From Stenotrophomonas maltophilia (GTDB lineage Bacteria > Pseudomonadota > Gammaproteobacteria > Xanthomonadales > Xanthomonadaceae): a DNA stretch of 9,737 nt. The stretch covers positions 1-9,737 of the forward strand of contig DGIP01000215.1 in NCBI GenBank assembly GCA_002386405.1, given 5' to 3'. The notes beneath the pieces were generated by a model. The model was given only the letters and a program-made list of their open reading frames with translations. It was not told the origin of the DNA and made no database searches. How positions within the stretch are numbered: the first letter of the stretch is position 1; each line of letters begins with the position of its first letter. Shown one piece after another: positions 1-7,812 of the stretch. A program made the position numbers and the translations under genes.

Positions 1-756
1 GGCGACCGCCTGCAGCTGCAACCCGGTGACTACCGCATCAGCCAGGTGCTGGCGGTGGACCACCCGCTCAGCGTGATCGGCCCGGCCAAGGGCAAAGCCA
101 CGCTGCGCTTCTCGCGTCCCTCGCTGTTCGAGATCCGCCCCGGCGGCTCGCTGCGCCTGGCCGGGCTGGAGATCGACGGCAGCCTGGCGCCGGATGCCGC
201 CAGCAACGCGGTGATCCGCGTACCGCCGGGCAGCCAGGCGTTCGACTACACGCTGGAGATCGCCAACAGCCGCATCCACGACCTGAGCATCAACAAGGCC
301 TTCGATGTGATCAGCACCGGCAAGGGCACGTTCGCCGCGTCGATCCGGCTGCAGGGCGTGACGGTGAGCGACATCAGCGGCAGCGTGATCGCCGCCGCCG
401 CCGAGACTGATGACCTGGGCACCTACAACGCCGAAACGGTGGAGATCGTCGATTCGGTGTTCCAGCGCATCGGTGGCCCGCTGGTGAACCTCTACCGCGG
501 CGGCACCGATGAAAGCACCTTCGGGCCGGCCTTCGCGCTGCGCGGCAGCCGCCTGGAGCAGGTGGGCAACGCGGGCGACACCAGCCTGCGCCTGCATGGC
601 GTGCAGCAGGCCCACCTGAGCGATACCACCTGGCTGCGCAGCGGCCGGGTGCGTTTCACCCACCAGACAGGCGAGCCGCACCTGCGCCTGCGCAACACCA
701 CGTTCACCGCTACGGCGGCGCTGCAGTCCGATATCCCAGCCGAGACTTTGCCATGA
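1..756 (+). CDS. Polysaccharide lyase family 6 (alginate lyase / chondroitinase-B-like), C-terminal part, 5' truncated by window
   Basis: The reading frame is open from base 1 and gives 251 residues before TGA. What is visible is a right-handed parallel beta-helix pattern: short strands broken by Asn/Ser/Thr-rich turns, for example residues 26-60 and 78-130. The segment NLYRGGTDESTFGP (residues 163-176) resembles a conserved stretch of PL6 alginate lyases, and I base the family call on it. Two-domain PL6 enzymes are about 700-780 residues long, so this should be the second beta-helix domain. The N-terminal domain, which holds the catalytic Lys/Arg and the signal peptide, lies outside the window and cannot be checked. 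PL6 enzymes cleave alginate (often MG or G-rich stretches) by beta-elimination, outside the cytoplasm. The stop overlaps the PL17 start in ATGA, so the two lyases are probably translationally coupled and act in sequence on the polymer. The family call is firm from context plus motif; the exact specificity is unknown. Confidence 0.85.
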   Translation, partial: GDRLQLQPGDYRISQVLAVDHPLSVIGPAKGKATLRFSRPSLFEIRPGGSLRLAGLEIDGSLAPDAASNAVIRVPPGSQAFDYTLEIANSRIHDLSINKAFDVISTGKGTFAASIRLQGVTVSDISGSVIAAAAETDDLGTYNAETVEIVDSVFQRIGGPLVNLYRGGTDESTFGPAFALRGSRLEQVGNAGDTSLRLHGVQQAHLSDTTWLRSGRVRFTHQTGEPHLRLRNTTFTATAALQSDIPAETLP

Positions 757-2990
757 CGCGTACCACGCCCCTGATGCTGCTGCTGGCGGCCACCTTCAGC
801 GCCGCCGCGCTGCCCGCCGCGCAGGCCCAGGCGCCCAACGCAGCCACGCGCGATGCCGAAGCCAGCAGCGCACCGGTGCTGGTCACCGCCGCGCAATGGG
901 AGCAGATGCGCCGCGATGGCGCCGGCTACCCGATGTTCGCCAAGGAACAGGCGCGTGCAGAGAAGCTGGTGCGCGCGATGATGAAAGCCGGCATTGATGT
1001 GCCGGTGCCCAAGGACAAGGGCGGCGGCTACACCCACGAACAGCACAAGCGCAATTACCAGGCCATCCAGGCCGCGGGCGCGCTGTACCGGCTCACCGGT
1101 GACAAGGCGTATGCGAACTTCGCGCGCGACGTACTCCTCGGGTACGCCAAGCTTTACCCCGGCCTGGGTGCCCACCCGGAAGGGCGCGGGCAGATTCCCG
1201 GCCGCCTGTTCTGGCAGACCCTCAATGATTCGGTGTGGCTGGTCAACGCGGTGCAGGGCTACGACGCGATCCGCGACAGCCTCAGCGCCGATGAGCGCCG
1301 CACCATCGACGACAACGTGTTCCGGCCGATGGCGCAGTTCCTGAGCGGCAACCCGGAAAACTTCGACAAGATCCACAACCACGCCACCTGGGCGGTGGCC
1401 GCCACCGGCATGACCGGCTACGTGCTGCGCGACCCGGTGCTGGTGGAACAGGCGCTGATGGGCAGCAGGCGCGATGGCAACGCCGGCTTCCTCAAGCAGG
1501 TGGACCAGCTGTTCTCGCCCGATGGCTATTACGAAGAAGGCCCGTACTACCAGCGCTATGCGCTGGCGCCCTTCATCCTGTTCGCCAACGCGGTGCAGCG
1601 CAACGAGCCGGCGCGCGGCATCTTCAAGCGCCGCGACGGGGTGCTGCTCAAGGCGGTGGATGCGCTGGTGCAGAGCAGCTACGGCGGCTACTTCATCCCG
1701 ATCAACGATGCGATCCTGGACAAAGGCCTGGACACCGAGGAACTGGTGGCCGGCATCGACATCGCCTACGCCAACACCGGCGATGCGCGGCTGCTGTCGG
1801 TCGCAAAGGGCCAGAAGCGCGTGCTGCTTTCGCCGGAGGGCCTGCAGGTGGCCAAGGCGCTGGCCGATGGCAAGGCCAAGCCCTACGCCTTCGTGCCCAC
1901 CCTGCTGCGCGATGGCCCTGACGGCAGCGAAGGTGCGCTGGCCATCCTGCGCATGGGCGGGGAAGACGGCCAGGCGCTGGTGATGAAGAACACCAAGCAG
2001 GGCATGGGTCACGGCCACTTCGACAAGCTCAACTGGCTGTTCTACGACAACGGCCAGCGCGTGGTCACCGACTACGGCGCGGCCCGCTTCCTCAACATCG
2101 AAGCCAAGGCCGGCGGCATCTACCTGCCCGAGAACAACAGCTGGGCGCGGCAGACGCTGGCGCACAACACGCTGGTGGTAAACGAGCAGAGCCACTTCGG
2201 CGGCGACTGGAAGAAGGGCCAACCACTGGCCCCTGCCCCGCTGCTGTTCGCGGTGACCGACGACACCCAGATCGTGTCGGCGCGCATGGACGGTGCCTAC
2301 GACGGCGTGAGCTTCACCCGCACCCAGGCCTTGCTCTCGCACCCCTCGCTGGGCCAGCCGGTAGTGCTGGACCTGCTGCGCGTGGACGGCAGCAAGCCGG
2401 CCCGCTACGACCTGCCGCTGCACTTCAACGGCCACATCATGGACGTGGGCTTCAAGGCGCAGTCCGCGGTGACCACCCGCCCGGTGCTGGGCAAGGCCAA
2501 CGGCTACCAGCACGTGTGGGTGGATGCCTCCAGTGAACCGGGCACCGAGGCGCGCAGCCTGACCTGGCTGCTGGATGGGCGCTTCTACACCTACCGCTTC
2601 GCCAGCACCGCGCCTGCGCGGGCGTTGATCGGCGAGAGCGGTGCGAACGACCCTTCCTTCAACCTGCGCCGCGAACCGCTGCTGCTGCAGCGTGTGGATG
2701 CGCAGGCATCCACCACCTTCTACGGGGTGCTGGAACCGCATGGCCAGTACGACGGCACCGCCGAAACCGTGCGCGGCGCCAACAGCCGCATCGACCGCCT
2801 GGCCCACTACCGTGGCAAGGACGCCAGCGTGCTGGTGCTGGACCTGGCCGGTGGCCAGCGCGTGGCGCTGGGCATTGCCGATGACCCGTCCAAGGGCGGC
2901 AGCCATGAGGTGAGCGCCGACGGCCAACGCTGGAACTGGAGCGGTGGCTGGAAGCGCTTCGATACCGCCACCGGCAAGGACGGCAAATGA
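753..2990 (+). CDS. Secreted PL17 oligoalginate lyase (heparinase II/III-like), exo-acting
   Basis: A 745-residue protein, a normal length for PL17. Residues 1-25 form a Sec signal peptide (MTRTTPLMLLLAA...AQA, cleavage near residue 25), with no lipobox Cys, so it is predicted to be soluble in the periplasm or secreted. An N-terminal alpha/alpha-barrel alginate lyase domain (about 60-350) is followed by a beta-sheet heparinase II/III-like domain (about 385-735). Comparing by eye with the Saccharophagus PL17 enzyme Alg17C, the catalytic and substrate-binding set appears intact: N209-H210 in the NHATW motif, Y265/Y266 in EGPYYQRY, H420 in GHGHFDKL and Y457 in GIYLPENN. The zinc ligands appear to be H422, D440 and H471. 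Family members remove unsaturated mono-uronate (DEH) from the ends of alginate oligomers. S. maltophilia has a characterised PL17 lyase (Smlt2602), and this is probably its orthologue. Both ends overlap neighbouring genes by four bases (ATGA). Confidence 0.93.
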   Translation: MTRTTPLMLLLAATFSAAALPAAQAQAPNAATRDAEASSAPVLVTAAQWEQMRRDGAGYPMFAKEQARAEKLVRAMMKAGIDVPVPKDKGGGYTHEQHKRNYQAIQAAGALYRLTGDKAYANFARDVLLGYAKLYPGLGAHPEGRGQIPGRLFWQTLNDSVWLVNAVQGYDAIRDSLSADERRTIDDNVFRPMAQFLSGNPENFDKIHNHATWAVAATGMTGYVLRDPVLVEQALMGSRRDGNAGFLKQVDQLFSPDGYYEEGPYYQRYALAPFILFANAVQRNEPARGIFKRRDGVLLKAVDALVQSSYGGYFIPINDAILDKGLDTEELVAGIDIAYANTGDARLLSVAKGQKRVLLSPEGLQVAKALADGKAKPYAFVPTLLRDGPDGSEGALAILRMGGEDGQALVMKNTKQGMGHGHFDKLNWLFYDNGQRVVTDYGAARFLNIEAKAGGIYLPENNSWARQTLAHNTLVVNEQSHFGGDWKKGQPLAPAPLLFAVTDDTQIVSARMDGAYDGVSFTRTQALLSHPSLGQPVVLDLLRVDGSKPARYDLPLHFNGHIMDVGFKAQSAVTTRPVLGKANGYQHVWVDASSEPGTEARSLTWLLDGRFYTYRFASTAPARALIGESGANDPSFNLRREPLLLQRVDAQASTTFYGVLEPHGQYDGTAETVRGANSRIDRLAHYRGKDASVLVLDLAGGQRVALGIADDPSKGGSHEVSADGQRWNWSGGWKRFDTATGKDGK

Positions 2991-4276
2991 ACCTGACCAC
3001 CCGAACCCGTTCCTACGTGCGCTGGCTGATCGTGGCGCTGATCGCGGTGGCCACGGTGATCAACTACATCGACCGCAACGCACTGGCGGTGATGTGGCCG
3101 CAGATTTCCAAGGACGTGGGCGCCACCAAGGAAGACTACGCGCTGCTGGTCACCGTGTTCATGCTGTTCTACGCCGCTGGCCAGTTCGTGTTCGGCCGGC
3201 TGTTCGACATCATCGGCACCCGCATGGGCTTTGCGCTGTCGATTGCGGTGTGGTCGATCTCGATCGCGCTGCATTCGGTGACCCACTCGATCCTGTCCTT
3301 CAGCATCGTGCGTGCCATGCTGGGCATCAGTGAGGCCGGCGCGTGGCCCGGTGCGGTGAAAGCCAACGCCGAATGGTTTCCGGCGCGCGAGCGCGCCCTG
3401 GCCCAGGGCGTATTCAATGCCGGCGCGTCCATCGGCGCCATCATTTCCGCGCCGCTGATCGCGGTGTTGTTCCTGTGGCTGGGCTGGCGCGGCACGTTCA
3501 TCCTCATCGGCGCCATCGGCTTCGTCTGGCTGCTGCCGTGGCTGATCATCTACCGCGCCGGCCCGGACAAGCACCCGTGGGTGAGCGCGGCCGAACGCGC
3601 GTTGATCCTGGATGCGCCGGCCGAACAGCCCGCGGTGCCCAAGGTCGAGTACGTGCCGAACGTGCGCCAGCTGCTGGGGCACCGGCAGACCTGGGGCATC
3701 CTCACCACGCGCTTCTTCATCGATCCGATCTGGTGGCTGTTCGTGTCGTGGCTGCCGATCTACCTGGCCGACACCTTCGGTTTCGACATCAAGCAGATCG
3801 GCATCTTTGCCTGGGTGCCGTACGTGGGCGCGATGATCGGCAGTCTGGGCGGCGGCTGGTTGTCGGGCCGGTTGATCGGGGCCGGCTGGAGCGTGGACCG
3901 CGCACGCAAATGGGTAATCACCCTGGGCGGGGCGATCATGGCCCCTGCCCTGCTGGGCGCGGTGCTGGCCACCGACCCGGTGTGGGCGGTGGTGACCATT
4001 GCCTTCGTGCTGTTCGGTTTCCAGATCGCCATCGGCAACATCCAGACCCTGCCCGGCGACATCTTCAACGGCAAGTCCGTAGGTTCGCTGGCCGGGCTGG
4101 GCGGCATGGCCGCCGTGGCCGGCACGCTGATCACCACCTGGCTGGTGCCGGTGATGACCCGCGACTCCTATGCACCGATTTTCATCCTGGTGGCGGCGCT
4201 GGTGCCCGCTTCCCTGCTCGCCCTGTGGCTGGTGACCGGACGCGTCGAGAAGGTCGACGCGCCGCCTTCCCGCTGA
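2987..4276 (+). CDS. MFS transporter, anion:cation symporter (hexuronate, ExuT-like) family
   Basis: A 429-residue, strongly hydrophobic protein with about twelve membrane segments and a Lys/Arg-rich cytoplasmic loop near residues 190-225. Family signatures are visible: NYIDRN at 26-31 in the first helix, the MFS loop motif GRLFDIIGTR at 70-79, and GISEAGAWPG at 113-122, typical of the anion:cation symporter branch that includes ExuT and other sugar-acid carriers. These proteins import organic anions with H+ or Na+ across the inner membrane. Its place between the oligoalginate lyase and the DEH reductase suggests the cargo is the monomer DEH, or another uronate, rather than polymer or long oligomers; this is inferred from context. 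The start is fixed by the ATGA overlap with the PL17 stop. The next gene begins 37 bases downstream with no sign of a terminator. Confidence 0.9.
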   Translation: MNLTTRTRSYVRWLIVALIAVATVINYIDRNALAVMWPQISKDVGATKEDYALLVTVFMLFYAAGQFVFGRLFDIIGTRMGFALSIAVWSISIALHSVTHSILSFSIVRAMLGISEAGAWPGAVKANAEWFPARERALAQGVFNAGASIGAIISAPLIAVLFLWLGWRGTFILIGAIGFVWLLPWLIIYRAGPDKHPWVSAAERALILDAPAEQPAVPKVEYVPNVRQLLGHRQTWGILTTRFFIDPIWWLFVSWLPIYLADTFGFDIKQIGIFAWVPYVGAMIGSLGGGWLSGRLIGAGWSVDRARKWVITLGGAIMAPALLGAVLATDPVWAVVTIAFVLFGFQIAIGNIQTLPGDIFNGKSVGSLAGLGGMAAVAGTLITTWLVPVMTRDSYAPIFILVAALVPASLLALWLVTGRVEKVDAPPSR

Positions 4277-4313
4277 CGTTTTCCCTTTCCCCCTCGCATC
4301 ACTGGAGTACCAA

Positions 4314-5069
4314 ATGAATCAGTTCAAGGACAAGGTGGCGATCGTCACCGGTGGCGGCCGCGATATCGGCCGTGAGATTTCGCTGAAGCTGGCCGCGGCC
4401 GGCGCCAAGGTGTGCATCAACTACGCCAACGACGAAGCCAGCGCGCAGGACACCCTGCAGCAGGTGCAGGCTGCCGGCGGCACCGCCATCGTGCACCGCG
4501 CCGACGTGACCGATGCGCAGGCCGTGGCCGGCCTGGTTGCCGCCACCCAGGCCGCGTTCGGGCCACGGATCGATGTGCTGGTGAACGTGGCCGGTGGCAT
4601 GGTGCAGCGCCGCCCGCTGGCCGAGATCGACCCGGCGTTCTTCCACAAGGTGATGGACCTCAACATGAGCTCGGTCTACCTGACCACCCACGCGGTGGTG
4701 CCACACATGCCCGAAGGCGGCGCGATCGTGAACTTCGCCTCGCAGGCCGGCCGCGATGGCGGTGGCCCGGGCGCGTCGATCTACGCCACCGCCAAGGCCG
4801 CGGTGATGACCTTCACCCGCGCCATGGCCAAGGAACTGGGCCCGCGCGGCATCCGGGTCAACGCGCTGTGCTGCGGCATGATCGCCACCCGCTTCCACGA
4901 TGAGTTCACCAAGCCGGAAGTGCGTACCGCGGTGGCCGGCAACACCCCGCTGCGCCGCCAGGGCCGCCCGCAGGAAGCGGCCGATACCGCCGTGTACCTG
5001 GCCTCGGACGCCGCCGGCTTCATCACCGGTGCCAATGTCGACGTCAACGGCGGCACCTACTTCTCCTGA
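4314..5069 (+). CDS. Short-chain dehydrogenase/reductase, probable DEH reductase (DEH to KDG)
   Basis: A 251-residue classical-length SDR. The Rossmann nucleotide motif is TGGGRDIG (12-19), with Asp17 where the TGxxxGxG consensus has Gly. NVAG (91-94), catalytic S143 in NFAS, and Y157/K161 in YATAK are all present, so the active site is complete. The C-terminal substrate loop and the GANVDVNGG end are typical. From memory, TGGGRDIG-type SDRs are common beside alginate lyases, where they reduce 4-deoxy-L-erythro-5-hexoseulose uronate (DEH) to 2-keto-3-deoxygluconate with NAD(P)H in the cytoplasm. Arg16 could favour NADPH, but that is a guess. The ATG at 4314 has a GGAG Shine-Dalgarno at 4304-4307, six bases away. 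A KduD-like or FabG-like activity is possible, but the neighbours on both sides favour DEH reductase. Confidence 0.88.
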   Translation: MNQFKDKVAIVTGGGRDIGREISLKLAAAGAKVCINYANDEASAQDTLQQVQAAGGTAIVHRADVTDAQAVAGLVAATQAAFGPRIDVLVNVAGGMVQRRPLAEIDPAFFHKVMDLNMSSVYLTTHAVVPHMPEGGAIVNFASQAGRDGGGPGASIYATAKAAVMTFTRAMAKELGPRGIRVNALCCGMIATRFHDEFTKPEVRTAVAGNTPLRRQGRPQEAADTAVYLASDAAGFITGANVDVNGGTYFS

Positions 5070-5098
5070 TAGACCGCTGACCGCCTGGGAGGGCCGCC

Positions 5099-6280
5099 AT
5101 GCTGCGCTGGATCACTGCACTTTCATTTGCACTTGTCACCAGCGCCGCGGCGCTGCCCACCCAGGCCCAGGTCTGGGTACCGGCCTGGACCGCCTCGCCG
5201 GCGCCCGACCGCCAGGACGGCACGCCCGAAGCACCGGTGCAGTTCGCCAACCAGACCGTACGCCAGGACATGCGCCTGGCCAGCTCGGCCACCGCGCTGC
5301 GCTTCCGCATCACCAATGAGCTGGGCGTGGCGCCGCTGCATATCGGCGGCGCCACCGCACAGCGCACCGGCACAGCCACACCGGCCAGGCTGGTGACCTT
5401 CAACGGGCGCAGCGAAGTCACCGTGCCGGTGGGCGCGGTGCTGCTCAGCGACCCGGTACCGATGACGGTGCCGGCGTTGGCCGATGTCTCCCTCACCGTG
5501 TATTTCCCCGAACCCACCCAACCGGCGGTGCGGCGCACCGCGCTGCGCATTGCCGACGGCCGCCAGGCCGAGGTCGCCGACAAAGTGAAGCTGGCCTACC
5601 GGCAGAACGTGGTGTCGGCGGTGCTGGCCGAGCGCAGCAGCACGCCGATCGTGGTGGTCGCGCTGGGCGATTCGATCACCGAAGGTGCCACCGCCACGCG
5701 TGGCAGCAACGGCGATTGGCCTTCGCTGCTGGCTACCCGCCTGCAGCAGGCCTGCCCGGACCAGGTGGTGCTGGTCAACGCCGGCATCAGCGGCAACAAG
5801 GTGATGGACCATGGCCGCAGCCACAGCGCGCTGGCCCGGCTGGACCGCGATGTGATCGCGCTGCCGCACGTGGACCGGGTGATCCTGTTCGAAGGCATCA
5901 ACGATATCCGCCATGACGGCGGCACCCCGCCGGTGGCCGGCCGCAACGCCGATGACATGGTGCTGGGCTACCGACAGGTGGCCGAACGCCTGCACAGCAA
6001 CGGCATCCGCGCCATTGCCGCCACGATGACGCCGTTCGGCGGCTCGGACCGCTACGAGCCCGTATCAGCCGACACCCGCACCACGCTCAACACCTGGATG
6101 CGCGGTGGGCGCAGTGGCTTCGATGCGCTGATCGACTTCGACCAGATCCTGCGTGATCCGGCCAAGCCGGAATTCCTGCCGGAAGCCATCACCCGCGATT
6201 TCCTGCACCCCAACGATGAAGGCTACCGGCGCATGGCCGATGGCGTGGACCTGGCCCTGCTGGGGTGCAAGGCACGATGA
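5099..6280 (+). CDS. Secreted SGNH/GDSL hydrolase (XynE-like), candidate alginate O-acetylesterase
   Basis: A 393-residue protein. Residues 1-23 are a Sec signal peptide ending TQA, so it acts outside the cytoplasm. Residues about 25-180 form a beta-rich N-terminal domain beginning VPAWTASP, as in secreted SGNH esterases related to XynE. The catalytic domain follows with all four blocks: GDSITEG 190-196 (nucleophile S192), NAGISGN 227-233 (oxyanion Gly), GIND 266-269 (oxyanion Asn268), and DFLHP 367-371 (D367/H370). Such enzymes hydrolyse acetyl or other acyl esters on carbohydrates and small esters. The start has a strong GGGAGGG site at 5087-5093, 29 bases after the SDR stop. Its stop overlaps the kinase start in ATGA, so it is a true operon member. 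Because bacterial alginates carry O-acetyl groups on mannuronate, de-acetylation is the most natural role, but this is inferred from context and the substrate is untested. Confidence 0.85.
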   Translation: MLRWITALSFALVTSAAALPTQAQVWVPAWTASPAPDRQDGTPEAPVQFANQTVRQDMRLASSATALRFRITNELGVAPLHIGGATAQRTGTATPARLVTFNGRSEVTVPVGAVLLSDPVPMTVPALADVSLTVYFPEPTQPAVRRTALRIADGRQAEVADKVKLAYRQNVVSAVLAERSSTPIVVVALGDSITEGATATRGSNGDWPSLLATRLQQACPDQVVLVNAGISGNKVMDHGRSHSALARLDRDVIALPHVDRVILFEGINDIRHDGGTPPVAGRNADDMVLGYRQVAERLHSNGIRAIAATMTPFGGSDRYEPVSADTRTTLNTWMRGGRSGFDALIDFDQILRDPAKPEFLPEAITRDFLHPNDEGYRRMADGVDLALLGCKAR

Positions 6281-7380
6281 GCACGCAGCAGTTCCAGCTG
6301 GCCCACCACGCCAGCCCACGTTGGGCGGCGATGGCGCTGGGTGAAGTGATGCTGCGGTTCGATCCGGGCGAAGGCCGGATACGCAACGCGCGCCAGTTCC
6401 AGGTATGGGAAGGCGGCGGCGAGTACAACGTGGCACGCGGGTTGAGCAGCACCTTCGGCCATGCCACGGCGGTGCTGACGGCATTGCCGCGCAACGAACT
6501 GGGCCTGCTGGCCCAGCAGCTGATCCAGGCCGGCGGCGTGGACAGCAGCCAGATCGTCTGGCGCGGGTACGACGGCATTGGCCGCAACACGCGGATGGGG
6601 CTGAACTTCACCGAGCGTGGCTTCGGCGTACGCGCGCCGTTGGGGGTATCCGACCGGGCGAACTCGGCCGCCTCACAGCTGCAAGCCGACGAATACGACT
6701 GGGACGCGCTGTTCGGCGTGCACGGGGTGCGTTGGCTGCATACCGGTGGCATCTTTGCGGCGTTGTCCGAGCACAGCGCGCAGACGGCCATTGCTGCCGT
6801 GCGCGCCGCGCGCCGACATGGCGTAGCGGTGTCCTACGACCTGAACTACCGCGCCAGCCTGTGGAACAGCCACCCGGATCCGGATGCGGCACGGCATGCC
6901 AACTGCGCCATCGCCGCCGAGTGCGACCTGCTGGTTGGCGATGAGTACTCGTTCGCGGCCTGCCTGGGCATGGACCTTGCCGACCTGGGCAAGCGCGAAA
7001 CGCCGATGGATGTGGGCCCGGCCGATGCGGCCGCACTGCGGGCGATGGAACGGTTCCCGAACCTGCAGGCGGTGGCCTTCACCCTGCGCGATGCCAGCAA
7101 CGCTGCACGCAATGGCTGGGCCGGGGCGCTACGCAACCGCGAGGCGTTGTTCGTCTCCGCTGCGCGCGAAGTGGACCTGCTGGACCGCGTGGGCGGCGGC
7201 GATGCGTTCGTTGCTGGCGTGGTGCATGCCCTGCTGGAAGGCCTTGGCGAACAGGCGGCGGTGGAACTGGGCGCGGCGCACGGCGCATTGGCGATGTCCA
7301 CGCCGGGCGATGCTGCGTGTACCAGCCGCGAGGAAGTGGAAGCGGTGGCGCGCGGCGATGGGGCGGCGGCGCGGCGCTAG
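6277..7380 (+). CDS. kdgK: PfkB-family sugar kinase, probable 2-keto-3-deoxygluconate kinase
   Basis: I place the start at ATG 6277, which overlaps the preceding TGA (ATGA), giving 367 residues; a GTG at 6265 would add four residues and is less likely. The N-terminal ribokinase-fold sugar-binding motif is GGGEYNVA (46-53). The C-terminal PfkB signature is DRVGGGDAF (303-311), with D309 as the catalytic base; the GGGD form in place of GAGD occurs in KDG kinases and related sugar kinases. The protein would phosphorylate KDG to KDPG with ATP in the cytoplasm, the step directly after the SDR in alginate catabolism. KDPG aldolase is not in the window. The gene ends the operon and its TAG overlaps the convergent NUDIX stop. 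Another sugar-acid or ketose could be the substrate on sequence alone; the operon makes KDG the best call. Confidence 0.87.
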   Translation: MSTQQFQLAHHASPRWAAMALGEVMLRFDPGEGRIRNARQFQVWEGGGEYNVARGLSSTFGHATAVLTALPRNELGLLAQQLIQAGGVDSSQIVWRGYDGIGRNTRMGLNFTERGFGVRAPLGVSDRANSAASQLQADEYDWDALFGVHGVRWLHTGGIFAALSEHSAQTAIAAVRAARRHGVAVSYDLNYRASLWNSHPDPDAARHANCAIAAECDLLVGDEYSFAACLGMDLADLGKRETPMDVGPADAAALRAMERFPNLQAVAFTLRDASNAARNGWAGALRNREALFVSAAREVDLLDRVGGGDAFVAGVVHALLEGLGEQAAVELGAAHGALAMSTPGDAACTSREEVEAVARGDGAAARR

Positions 7381-7790
7381 AGCCGCGCCAACCCTTCGGT
7401 GGCCGAGCGGGTGAGCGGTGCGGGCAGCGCCTCCAGCGCGAACCAGTCCAGCGCGAGGATGGCCTCGGGCTCCAGCCGCGCGGCCTGATCCCCATCCAGC
7501 GTTCGCGCAAGGTAGACCGGGGCGACCCAATGCTGTTCGAGCGCCGGCTCGAAGTGATTGACCACGCACAGCAGGCGCTCCACCGCCACGCGCAGGCCGG
7601 TTTCTTCCTGCACTTCGCGCACCACCGCATCTTCCAGCGTTTCCATCCAGTCCAGCTTGCCGCCGGGCAGGCCCCAATGGCCCTGCTCGGGCTGGCGGCC
7701 GCGCTTGACCAGCAGCACCGCACCATCGGCACGCTGGATGACGGCACCGCAGCCCACGCGCGGCTGTTGCAATGGATTGGAGTCGGGCAT
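7377..7790 (-). CDS. NUDIX hydrolase, small nucleotide-diphosphate pyrophosphatase
   Basis: A 137-residue protein with a perfect Nudix box, G44-x5-E50-x7-R58-E59-V60-x-E62-E63-x-G65-L66. This loop binds Mg2+ and hydrolyses a nucleoside diphosphate linked to another group. The preceding QGHWGLPGGKLDW segment is typical of the MutT/ADP-ribose group, and the exact substrate cannot be read from sequence. I chose the ATG at 7790-7788 because a GGAG Shine-Dalgarno lies at 7800-7797, six bases upstream; in-frame ATGs at 7832 and 7814 lack such a site, and the first falls at the edge of the ax21 terminator. Its stop overlaps the kinase stop on the opposite strand (CTAG, 7377-7380). I see no functional link to alginate; this appears to be the first gene beyond the operon. 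Confidence 0.9.
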   Translation of the reverse strand: MPDSNPLQQPRVGCGAVIQRADGAVLLVKRGRQPEQGHWGLPGGKLDWMETLEDAVVREVQEETGLRVAVERLLCVVNHFEPALEQHWVAPVYLARTLDGDQAARLEPEAILALDWFALEALPAPLTRSATEGLARL

Positions 7791-7812
7791 GGGGTTCTCC
7801 GTAAGCTGATCC

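Noticed and set aside
492..2927. An 811-codon open frame on the - strand opposite the PL6 and PL17 genes
   Set aside because: It is antisense to two well-supported enzymes, is rich in Arg, Ala, Gly and His, and shows no domain. High GC content removes stops from this frame; the PL17 frame explains the sequence.
2807..3682. A 291-codon - strand frame opposite the MFS gene
   Set aside because: It is low-complexity, polar and His/Arg-rich, with no domain, opposite a clear transporter.
3343..4317. A 324-codon + strand frame inside the MFS gene
   Set aside because: It is an out-of-frame Arg/His/Gly-rich shadow; the transporter reading has membrane helices and family motifs.
5123..5995. A 290-codon - strand frame opposite the SGNH hydrolase
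   Set aside because: It is Gly/His/Arg-rich with no motif; the + strand frame carries a signal peptide and all SGNH blocks.
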